A stretch of DNA of 64,000 bases from Chlorops oryzae (lineage: Eukaryota; Arthropoda; Insecta; Diptera; Chloropidae). The DNA lies in assembly GCA_020466095.1 (NCBI GenBank), contig CM035807.1, positions 83,848,241 through 83,912,240 on the forward strand, in the 5' to 3' direction. Positions 1 through 11,700 of this stretch are shown piece by piece. Below the pieces are notes generated by a model. The model did not search any database. It worked only from the letters and a program-made list of their open reading frames with translations, and was not told where the DNA came from. Position 1 is the stretch's first letter; each line of letters starts with the position of its first letter. The position numbers and the translations under genes were made by a program.

Positions 1-1039
1 CAACACAACTGAAAACTAACTAGTTGTTAAGCTAGTTGTAAGACATAATATCAGAATAACAATTAGTCTTCAAATTACAGCTAGTTTGCGTAAAGTTGTC
101 ATTCATAATCAGGGCAAAAGTCATGGAAAATGTGCTGGAGGTTTTTTCTTTTGATTCCGTTTCCGAATCAAAGTACAGATTTAAGAAAACAATCATCTAT
201 GCAATTTCCCAATTTAGTTTGTAATCATTTCAATTTCCGCTGATCGCATTCAAAGTTTTTGAGATAACTTTCAACGAAAGTCTCTATTCAGGCAACTGAT
301 AGTCTTAGAGAAATGAATCAACGATTACGACTTAGCTTTCGAAAAGGATCAGTATGAGAATAACCCGAAAGAAGATAAGAAACCCCAGAGCCCAATGCCG
401 TAGATCGAAGAATATTTTGTTATTCTTAACATCAATAGGTTTTTTAAAATTAAATTTGGAAAGCAACAAATTATCTATCGAAGACAGTTAAGCATGCATT
501 AAAGATGCCAACATACTTTCGTAACAAAATAGTTTGAACAACTCAGGTTTCTTATAAGATATGTGTTCGAGACTTAAATTTAATTACAGTTTTTTGTTTG
601 ACAAAGATTTATTTTCATCTTTTCGAACGTTACTGAGCGGAAGAGATGCTGCGCTAAAAGTTTGATACATTTTACAACGACTTCCGTTTTATATATGTAT
701 ATATATATTTTTTTTTTTGGTGTCGAGATGAGAAAGTTACGATCATGTTGATTGCAAAGAAGTATTAAAGCATGATTGTAGCCGATCAGCTATAGATATG
801 TAGCCTTGAGCTATAGAAACGGTAGAACTATACGTTTTTCTAATAAACGTAACTCGCACCAGTTAATCAATTAAGAGCCTTACTAATAATTACATCGAAA
901 TTCTGCTTGAAAATTAACAATTGACCTGCTCCAGGAGGTGAATGCAGCTACTTAATTACGAGCATTAAATGGGTTAAATTGTTAAATTAATATAAAAAAA
1001 ATCATGATTTTTAAGTTCTCAAACTGCTCGTGGTACAAT
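1..1039. other. AT-rich unique sequence, nothing recognised
   Basis: No coding similarity, TIR or RNA gene was recognised. A short TA/poly-T run lies near 690-720. Confidence 0.4.
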
Positions 1040-1495
1040 CAGGGGTGTCATAGAATCCGATAGCTATCGGAATCGGAATTAAAACACCTCGAAATTTCAT
1101 AAAAAATTTACAAATTTTGTTTTTGGTTTTGATTCGGAACTATTATCGGTTCTTAATTGCACTGAACCCTATTTTATCCGGCTGTCTATGATATATATAT
1201 GTCGCTCAGTGGATAAAGAGAATGAGTCCAAAAATTTGCAATGGAGAAAAACGACTGAACAGTTGAAGTTAACTTTAAAACTAGTTGTTATGTTACAACA
1301 AAACTCAAAATTAAAATTGCAAAATTAATTATTAGGGCTTCTTGTACAATTTGTAAAAAAGTCATAAAAGGAAGTGTACCGACGCTAAATCTCTAAATCG
1401 ACTAAATGGCTCATTCCCATTACCACTGAACGATGCATATTGAAATTTTGTGACAGTCCCTGAATTACGACAGCTATCAATTTGTTACACCTCTG
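1040..1495. mobile_element. hAT-like MITE split by a second MITE
   Basis: The left end reads CAGGGGTGTCA...GATAGCTATCGG. The right end, reversed, reads CAGAGGTGTAAC...GATAGCTGTCG. The CAGRGGTG termini resemble hAT family TIRs. I do not see a convincing 8-bp target duplication, so decay or mis-set ends are possible. The interior is occupied by a GTCGCTCAGTGG-type MITE at 1201-1434. Confidence 0.5.
1201..1434. mobile_element. short MITE, TGAGTCGYTCAGTGG family, copy 1
   Basis: The left end is GTCGCTCAGTGGATAAAG and the right end reversed is CGTTCAGTGGTAATGGG. The interior (GGAGAAAAACGAC, ACTAGTTGTTA, TTATTAGGGCTTCTT) is shared with copies at 4682 and 18813. At about 234 bp it is the shortest complete copy, inserted in the hAT-like MITE at 1040-1495. 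Confidence 0.75.
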
Positions 1496-1844
1496 AGAAT
1501 GATGCCATGCTTGTACCCTTAAATGATATGTCATATGGGATTTACAAAGATTTCAATTGAACAAAGGCTTATTACAGTATAAACGATTGAAGTATATTTT
1601 TGAAGTATTATTTTCTTATGAATTTCGCAAAATTTCATTTCTTCATTTCAACATCAAAGCTCAGTTCCTACTAATATATTAATTCGTAAATTTCTCAGCA
1701 CGTCTCTTTGAGTTATTCATGGAAAAAAAAAAAATCAAATTAAACTATTGTACAAAACTCGTTCAAACAGATTTTCAAAGTTTCATTAACAGTTAAAAGG
1801 TTCTCTTACAAATTAGAATCTTTATCCTATAATGTTGAATTTCT

Positions 1845-2270
1845 TTTATTTAGATTTGGCATAGGAAGGTCATCCTGATTTTTAACTTTTCGCTCAAACG
1901 TTTTTATTTGCATTTACTTTATTTTATGATCTCTTTGATTTTATTCCTCTATTCTTATTGCTTATGCTAAACAACATATTTTTTTTTTAGTTTTTTTAAT
2001 TTTTTTTTTTTAATCAATTAGTCGTCTATGTATATGTAAGTTATGAATTCATTTGAAGTTTTGAGTTAGATTTTCTTAAATTCTTATCGCTTTTAAAAAG
2101 TTCAGTTCATCATCAATGAAAGTACTTGTTTTCCATACACGTGTCTCCAATGCAAGACAAGACAAGACAAGCGTGTCACTTAAATACAAACATACCTATG
2201 CATATGCCAGAAAACATTATTCGAAATAATTAAAAAGAAAAGTTCGGACTAAATTAATTGAATAGACTAG
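1845..2270 (-). other. probable 3' UTR and polyadenylation region of beat
   Basis: Downstream of the stop, the minus strand carries AATAAA hexamers at 1945-1940, 1923-1918, 1908-1903 and 1850-1845, in T/A-rich sequence. Any of these could end the transcript. An ACAAG pentamer repeat sits at 2153-2172. No further coding similarity is visible. Confidence 0.4.
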
Positions 2271-2389
2271 TTATCTTAAGCTAAAAGGAGCGGCCCACGA
2301 GCTGTTGAGCCTGAACGTTAAGTGGAGAAGCGCTGCCAAAAGAGTGATATGTAGCGTGGAAGTCGAATTAGAATTGGCACCTGAAGGAC
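2271..2389 (-). CDS. beat: beat exon E: hydrophobic C-terminal tail and stop
   Basis: The acceptor TTTTGCCCGCAG ends at 2390. The exon reads GPSGANSNSTST, the hydrophobic run LHITLLAALLHLTF, then RLNSSWAAPFSLR and TAA. Small residues followed by a hydrophobic segment near the terminus suit a GPI-attachment signal or a short membrane anchor, although the polar last 13 residues are longer than usual. The region is GC-richer than its surroundings. This exon was inferred from splice signals and phase and has no direct family motif. Confidence 0.7.
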
Positions 2390-5300
2390 CTGCGGGCAAA
2401 ACAAGATCTTTTAAAGTACAAATACGAAATATTCGAAAGGGTATGCATTATGTATGTAAGTACCATGTGCGTGCGACTTTGCTGCTATGGAGTCCCTTGA
2501 TTCGAGTACAGGTGCGCGATGTTGCCGATCGCTTTCGACGCTCTCTTCGTTGCTTTGCCAATAAAGCGAGGATATTTTAGCCACACACTGAAATAGACGA
2601 AATGGAATAAGTTGTAAACATAAGGCTCCACTATGGGGAACAATGTCGTTTTTCACCTTTAATTTCATGTCTCCGTGCTTGAAGTGTAAGGCACGCACGC
2701 GAAACTCTAAGCCAAGGCGTGCGACTTCCAAGCCCTCACGTCCAACGATGAGCTTGTCATGCTGCCTTAAATACGAGCGGTTAGCTGGCTCGCCGTTAAT
2801 AAGCCAACTTAAATGACATATCGGCTTTGAGGGTGCCGATGAGCAATTGACACGCACAACATCACCAATTTGGTAACGCGGTTGACCTCCAGTGATTTTG
2901 GGTCCGTGGGTTGGGGTAACTGAAAAAATATTTTTAAAAAGAATTAGTTTCGCTGGAATTAATGTCACATATAAAGGCTTTAGTTTATTTGAAAGTTGTG
3001 AAGCGTATTGACAGTATTCTTTGCAATGGTATTTTTTGCCAAAGACCATAAATTGACACTATTAATGACAAAGCTGGAGATAATTGTAGTCTTCCTGTAA
3101 TATTTGTGTAAATCGGGCGATGTTTTCACATTTATAATTTTTTTATTAAACTTTCAAAATATTTTTTTTTTTCATCCCGAGGCATCAGTCATAATGGGTT
3201 GCAAAAAAATTAATTTTTAAATTGGGTTTTTTTTTACATAATATGACGTATTTTTTTTATCTCCAGCTCACTGTCAGCCAGATGAATTGAAGGAAAGCAG
3301 TTCTTAGGATTCTCTATTTGTTTTTTTCTGTGTTGCGACACATTTCAAAACCATACCTCAGTGCTTTTTTCAAAATATTCCATCCCGTACGTCTATTTTT
3401 TTAAAAGTGCTCTTCAATTAAATGAAAAGGAGCAAGTCGATGGAAAATTAAGAATGCGGAGTGCCGGTGATTCGCATTTTTCCTTATAACCCAGTAATGA
3501 ATTGAAGGACTCTATGCGTGCTACTCAAATGTCATCGAAATGAAATCTGAAGATTTGTTGAGATTGGCACAAGGCGTTCATTTTCCTTTCGCACTTTTGG
3601 CTCATTGAAGCAAGAAGGTATTAAGTACTGAGTAATCGGGACTCCTAAGTAGCGGTTATAGGCTTGTTTTGCAATGTGAACTTACTAATACACTTTCAAT
3701 AGAACCCAGTGGTTGAGGCCATCCTAAAAAAATCAGACCGTTAAAAATAATTCTTTTTTATCCTTTCTTTAAACCGAACCTTATCTTTCTTTTGGAGATA
3801 CTGATTAAATTACTTAAAGGTGGCAATGTCGGGTTCTAAGCGATGCACATTGGGTTAGAACACCCAGTGTGCGATGCTAGAAATTTTCAAATTCCATTCA
3901 TTCAAGCCCAATCAATTAACTTTTTTCAGTTTTGGTTTTGGGAAAATTCATTTCAAATGGAAAAGCTTTTTAAAAAATAAAATAAAGTTTTTATACCGAA
4001 ACACTCTTTGTGGACGGTGTGTGTGTGTGATTGAGTGTAACACCAAGAACCAATGAAGGTATATAAATAATCAGCGTCGCCAGGAAAATCGATTTAGTCA
4101 TGTCCGTCTGTCTGTCCGTATACAGTTTTCTTATCGAAGGAGTTGAAATTTGGTATGTGTGTTTTCTGGGAAATGAGAAAGAAAATGTTAGAAAAAGAAT
4201 GGGCCTGATTGGACCATTTTTGGGGTACCTCCAGTACTGAGGTTTGTCACAAGAATCTCAAAAACTTCTACAAAATCAGAGTTTTTTGAGAAATTTTTAA
4301 TGAAATTTGGAGTAAGAGCTCACATTTTAGCCTCTGATTGAAAAATATACTGGTCACTGTTTTTCTGTGTCGGGTATAGAATTGTGAGGCTCGCAAGACT
4401 ATAACACCCTTATTTGGATTTCATAATTTCAAGTCGAAGTGCTTAGCTTTAAAATCATTTAATTTGTTAATTGAAACTATTTCACTTTGAGAGCGAAACA
4501 AATTAATATGTAAATTGCAATGACATTTACTAGGGATGAGGACAATCAGGAATACCGACAAAAATTCAATGATCTTCAAATCAATTTCAAAAATTCGTTA
4601 CGAGAAATTGAGAGGTTACATAAATATATCTTTAAGAAGGCCGATAACATATCCTGAAAGTTAGTGCCTCAGTTTATAATTGAGTCGCTCAGTGGATAAA
4701 GGGAATGAGTCCAAAAATTTTAAATGGAGAAAAACGACAGAACAGTTGACGTTGTCTTTAAAACTAGTTGTTACAACAAAACTCAAAAATAAAATTGCAA
4801 AATTAATTATTAGGGCTTCTTTTACAATTTGTAAAAAAATCATAAAAGGAATTTGTTCCGTCCTCAGACCTTCAAGATATTTCGATAGTATACACTTCGA
4901 TATAATGTTCTTTTTAAACGAAATATTTTTTACGGAGGGCTTAAAAGGAAAATTAATAAGCGCACTTCATTTCCAAAAAGAAGTTCTTAGGGCCATTACA
5001 CTGCTCTCTTCATAGTGAACGACACCAGAAAGTTTTTTTTTATGCCACGTTCTTCCCGTTTCAAGCATTTTCATTTTTATTGGAAATTGTTCTTATGAAT
5101 CTTGAAGGAACTATGAAAGCAGCTTACCCTTTCAATACTTGAATAAAAAATTAAACAAAATTTTCCAACAAAGTTAACCGCACCCAAAAGGAAAAATATT
5201 GAAAAAAAAGTAAATTTTATAAATCCCCCTATATGCGAAAATATTTTAAAAAGAATATGTCAAAATAAGCAATCGTGCGTAAAACCCTACCCAACAAGGG

Positions 5301-5695
5301 AGACTTGCACCCAGCGGACTGTTCGCCCGGAGCATGATGGAAAGCAACGACAAATTTTCGCCACGCCAAAGGATATTAATGAAAAAGAATTTCCGCTGAA
5401 GCTGAAGCTGAAACAAAGAAAAATGTTTTGAAAGCCTTCTCAACAAGTGGTAAGCGCCCAAGGGTAGGCAGTGAAGAAAACCCTTCTTATAATATTTTTC
5501 TAGCTGCCCATTTCACATGAAAAGCCGGAAACTTTCCAGCATCCCATTGGAATTAAGTCATGCTACCACCTTATCAGCTTGGGGAGTACGATTTTCATAT
5601 TATATTCCTTATAAAATATGCAAATTAACGTATATGGGAGAGAGCAAAGAAAGTTAAAAGTTAAAAATTGGCAACCTTTTTGCTGACAAAGGATT

Positions 5696-5726
<31 letters not shown>

Positions 5727-8700
5727 TGAGTACTATAGGCCCAGTGATATCAATACTGTGGCCATTCATCTTTCAGGGCTTCCCACTCGGAAAACGCACT
5801 AATACACCATGACGAAGGAGCGAAACTGTCTCGTGGGACTGCTCGCGTTTTAACTTCATATTGCTCTGGACATTTCTCCGGAGCTGCCAGTTGTTTTTAT
5901 TTTCAAATATGTCGCAGTAGTGCTTTCTTGGTGTAGTCACGAAAAACTTTCTGCCCAGACAAGTGACAATGTCATTTACAAAGTTGTTGACAAAACTATA
6001 AGTTTTTCTATTTTCATTTCCCAATATGGACATCAGGAAGTTTCAGAAAGATAAGAAAGAAAGTATTAGAAATCGCAAAACGGTACATTTAAAAAGAGAA
6101 ATTGAAATGTATACCTAGAAATATTTCTGCACTATTGGTAGTTTTCATACCAAGCGTAAACGGGATACATAAGCTTTGCGCGGATCTTGCTGGAGATTAG
6201 AGCTAGAGCTAGAGTTAAGAAAGTATAGAAAAATGCTTTATCGCGATCAAAAATTGGCGCACAGGTATGTCGGGCCCCGAGGATGATCCTTGGTGAAAAT
6301 GGGATTATCTCCGCGCACGGCAACGCATACAAATGGAGGATGACCAAGGGAATATTAGGTCTACGGGAAAAGATAATGTATTCCCCTCATTGTCACGATC
6401 TTAAATATTATTTCTTGTAACTTCCATATGGAAAGGTAAAGCAAAGTGCACCAATATTTTCCTCAATCTGGGGATATCAAAGTCCGGCTTGATCGACTTT
6501 CGTTTGCTTACTTGTAAGTTTAGGTTTTGTGGCCTCTCCGATGCGTGTAAAGCGACCTTGTATAATACTTTTGGCAGCAACGATTCATTTTACGCCATTA
6601 AATAAGCAAAATTTTAAAAAACAATCGCGTGAAAATTTTTTAAATTAAACTCTTCATGAAAAAACATGAGTTTTAAACAGAGCTATTTTCAGATCCTAAA
6701 AGCATACAACAAAATTTTGAAAATTTTCTTATATTCTATAAAATTCTCGAGTCACGGTCTTTGTTCCCAAAGTACTCCGAAACAGCTCGACCGATTCTTT
6801 TGAAATCTTGTCTTTATACTCACTAGGTCTAAGAACAGGATGTTAAAATTTTTTCATGCCTCTAAGCGATAAGGATGGTCGACAGAAGTAATTTTTAATT
6901 TTAGTACCTGACGTATACGCAATGTTATTTCGCAGGCCATTACCTTACGTATACGTCTTATTTTTGTTTCGCGGATTTTCTCAAGAAGGCCTGGGCAATT
7001 TATTTCCATTTGATTGCTCATCTGTATTGTCGTTGAATAGAAAATTCAACAATTTAAATGTACCCAAATGTAGCATCAAAGAGACCGTAACTCCTTCAAC
7101 ATTTTTGAGATGATATACTTAAAAGAGGACGTTGAAAATGAACTTTCCAATGAATAAAGCACATCTAAAGTACTAGGCAAGGTTCAGTTTGGTAAGTTAA
7201 TGTGGCTGCCACCATGAAGGTTGACACACTATAGTCTAATGGGCAGAAAAATGGCAAACCAAAGAAGAAACAGAAAAGCTAAGCAACATGGACGACCTCA
7301 GCTGGGAGTCGAACCCAGGACCTCTTGTTTCGTAAACTAGCATCTCAGCCAAATACCGCAAAAGAGGCCGTCAAGTGCTAAGCAAAGATCTTAAAATCTA
7401 AAAGATCTTTTTTTTATCAACCAAGAGCGTAAAGAGATTTTTCACGCAACCGTCCCAGGAAACTTTAGATTCAATTCAACAAAAACGTTAAAAATTCTTC
7501 ACTTCAAGTATGATAATGGTTGTACACAAAGGCGTTGGAAAATAGTAAAGTCGGAAAATCGGAAATATTTATCTGCTTAAAAACTGTGCAAGATGCAAAA
7601 AAAAGTTTATACATTTTTTAAGAAGTCGCAATTTTCCGATTTTCGACTTTCCAACGTATTTAACACGCCTTTGTGAATACCCCTAATATGTCACGTTTGA
7701 GCGGTTGCTTTAGTTTTCCCACCCATTTTGATTCCGAAACTCTTTATAAATCATAGATAATAATGTAAAAACATAACTTGAATTCTCCTCACTTTTGAAT
7801 AATTCGAGCAATTTCAGTTGAAAAAATGCCTTTCAGAAAAAATTTCAATTAAAAAAAATCAGCAAATTTCAGCTAATTATGTGATTAAAAACTTTATCCA
7901 ACACATTTCAAGGCAAATAACACCGAAATTCGGCCATAGCAGAGCCAATTTTCATTAACTTTGTTTCTTCGTTGAACCAGAAAATTTCAATAAAATACTG
8001 GGATCAGTTGTTCACACTTGCCCATGGTGTGGAGTTTTTCGAAAATCATGGAATGGGAAATAAGAAGAATTTTTTAATGATGCAATTTATCACAACAATG
8101 AATATTTGTTACCTCATTTTGCATAAATAGCTTCAAGCTAGTGATGTTTTTTCTACCAAAAATTGTAGCAAAGAAATAAGTTTTCCTTTCGGAAAGTTCA
8201 TGGAATTTCCAAAATACATAAAAACAAAAGGAAACAGAAGACTTGAAGCGTTGAATTTTTTAAGACAACGTTTGAAATGCTTCTCTCATTGTCCTAGAAG
8301 AAAATTATTAAAACATAATTTATGCTTTAATTATGCGCAGTACTTGTGTTTCGTTGAGAGATGATATCTGAAACTGATCAAAAGACGTAGGTGCACACTT
8401 TCACCGTGTTAAACACTCTAAAAGCTGTAAATAATATATAAAATATGTAAATTAAAGTACCAAAATATATTTTCAAAAGGAAACGCAATGGCCATTCCAA
8501 GAACAAAACCGCACAGAAAAACATAGTAACCAAAAAATCAGAAAACGAAAAACGAAACGAAAAATTGGAATAGTGGGGTCGAAAAAATGTTTGCTTCGGG
8601 TCGTAAAAGTTGCCGAATGTTTAAAGAAAAAAATAAAAATAAAAATAAAAATGGTGTAAACATAAATTTTTGAAATCGGTTGTCATCTTCCGGGCGCCCA

Positions 8701-11700
8701 CCGCACTCAAAGCTTTATAAAAAAAAAATCAAAATTTGACCTTTGAACCTACTTTGCGTCCCAGAATCTTCAAAAACTAATCTACTATATCGTACCTTTC
8801 CAAAAATATCGTCATAAAGCAAATCGAACTTTACGAGCCGAAGAAGACATAAAAGGCTTTGAAAAAGTGAGTTTCGAAATTCGATAAAAAAAATCTATCT
8901 TTTCGACCCACCCTTATGAGGAAGTCAAATTGGCCTTTCATCAGTGACTCATGTCAAATCAGCATCCAATTTCCAGGTTGTCCACGCAGCAAGACTTTTC
9001 GCCCAGTCAAAATTTCAGAAGACTATGAGAATTATCTTTTATTGTTCCCTGAGAAAACAATTGCACTTTTGAAAACTAACAACTTCTAACAACGGATAAT
9101 TTGCTATAGGTACTTGGAAGCAATAATAAGTTTATTGCAAAGCTGAACACTTTCTGGTTGGCCATCTGGAAACGAAATTCAATAACTTGAATCCATATTT
9201 GCTGAAGCCTGATAAGTTTTTCTCCAATTATTTGGTATTAATATCACCGAGAAGTTTTCCAATTTGATGTTTACTTTAATCGGATTTCTGATCGCTTTAA
9301 TTGCTTAATCGTTGCGATTTAATCCCCGGTCAACTCGCACAAAGCACGCTTCATCAATGATAATTTCTTGCAATTTGTTTGACTGAAAGATTATTTTTTT
9401 CATCAATTGAATTGAAAAACTGAATAAATTAAATTCTTGTTGAGCACTTTCTTAAAAAAATTAAATTTGAAAGGACACAAATCTCTATCATGGCAATCTG
9501 CATGGCATATGTCTTATCGCACTATAGTACATGATTATCACAATATACCACACACAGAAAAAATAGAAATCTCATCACACACATTGTCCGCTACATAGAA
9601 GAAAACATGTATGTCCGTTCTACATTTCCATAGAGTCAGATTTTAAGTTCAACTTTTGATTCGTTCAGGACTTTCCCTTAATCGGAAAAGTTCTGAATTC
9701 CCAAATGAATGAATGAATGAATGAATGAATTTAAAACGGCCTCATGTTTTGACTTGGTTGTACTTCGTTCCGGGAATTTTGTACACACAGGAAAACTATT
9801 GCGTGTTATTCATACCAACTAAAAAGAGGTATTAATCACATACCTACATATTTCAGCCTTGAGCTGGCCTCTTAAATTCGAATCATTTAGCAAGGAATGC
9901 AGAGCTATTGTTTTAGATATCAATTTAGGATTGTCAAAATTGTTCCATACCCATTTACATAGAATTTGACCAAAAACTTGTAATTCTTACAAATACAAAA
10001 TCATGATTCATAGTTTGCTTGAATACAATAATAGCTACGGCAAGCGGATCCATTCTGCCTGCAACTTCAACATTTTAGGTTCATAATAAAGTTTTTTTGT
10101 ACAGAATTTCAATAAAAAGATCTGATGGAAGTTTTCCGGGTGAATTAATTTCGAACTTCTTACGCAATTTGTTTTTGGGCCATTTTTTTCGAGCCCAATC
10201 TAGTACTGAGAAAATACTTTTTCTATAATTTAGGAGTCTAACAAACACAAGTCAAAGGTTTGAGATTTGTTTTCCTCAAACGTGAATTCAAATCTATTGT
10301 AATTCTGAGAATATTTTCAAATCAAGAAGGAAGCCAGTGTCATACCCCAGCAAAAATTGGGGTTTGAGAATGATTTCAGAATGATTTGACATAAAATATA
10401 TGTATCAAATGTCAAACGGTTGCTTTAAATTTGAGATGCATTTGAGAGTGATAGCATTCTCAAAGAAAAGGGGATTTTATTCTCAAATTGATATTAAACG
10501 TTATATTAAACCTTTTTTGAATGTAATTTTCAAACTGTGATTGCAATTTCAGAGAAAAATGTATTTTCAAATCAATCTCAAATCGAACTCAAATGTTAAT
10601 ATGAAGCATTAATTCTCGATTTGAATGTTTTTTGAGAATCACATTTGAATTCAAATTTGAGAACAAGAAATATGAATCATGTTCGCTGGGACATTCATAT
10701 GAAATTCATTATATCGCGGGCCAGTTTGAATTGACATACATATATGTGTACAACACTTTTTCTCACCTCTAGTTTGCATGAAAAGTCTCACTCGAACAAG
10801 TTTCGCATTCTTTGCTCGTGACCTTGATATGGCACTATCCTCCTTATCACATCGAACGCATATCTTGATTTCTTTTTTCTAAACGAAGGTAATACTAATA
10901 CATACATACGCGTACATACCCAGTAGGCAAGTGAAAGGTTTATCAGCTACTTTTTCCACAATAGCTTCTACGGGCTATTGTCGAATTCTTCGATGAAAAT
11001 TGTCATCGCGATGTCCTAGGAAATGTAAGGTATTCTTGTCCGGTCCCCTCTCGCAGACATCTTCGTTTGAAAAAGGCCGAAATGGTAATGGATAGCGGCG
11101 CGAGCCAAATTAGACAAAATGAAATCTTGGAAATTTTTCGGTCGAAATGGTAATGGATAGGTATTGACGTCTTCGTTTGAAAATGAACATTAAAAAGGCC
11201 TTTGGACCTTTAGTCCATGGGCGTTCTGTCACGGCACCATTCATTTGTTATCATAGATTAGAAGTTTTATAATATGACTGTTTATTTTTCTTCAAGACAA
11301 TACGTCTTAAGCTGCAATCATTCATGGCATAAGACGATGCATCAACATAACATAGCATAATCAAGCTGTGTTCATGATACTTTATTCAAATACATTTGAA
11401 ACCTAGTCGATCTTAACGTGCGATTCATGGTAGTTGGCAGCTTTAATAACAGTAATTAAAACAAATCAGCAACAGTAAGGCAAAAGCTGTACGAAACGAC
11501 CGAAATTTATTACTTATGCCGTCTTATGTAAGTTTTCGAGTCTCATGCTGATTTTAGAAATTATGTCGCCGCCAACTCCTTCCCAAAGCTGCCATATTTG
11601 CCCTTTTTATTAAAATCTCGGAAAGCCACAATTACTAATGCTGTAATATATTAAAATAGTATTAAACATATATTTTTTTTTTAAAGCAAAATATATTTTA

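Noticed and set aside
2305..2580. 91-codon plus-strand frame
   Set aside because: It lies opposite beat exons D and E, and its openness follows from coding DNA on the other strand.
2411..3049. Single 212-codon minus-strand gene
   Set aside because: It is a fusion of beat exons C and D with a stop-free intron and flanking intron sequence. The N-terminal 43 residues are upstream of the acceptor at 2920.
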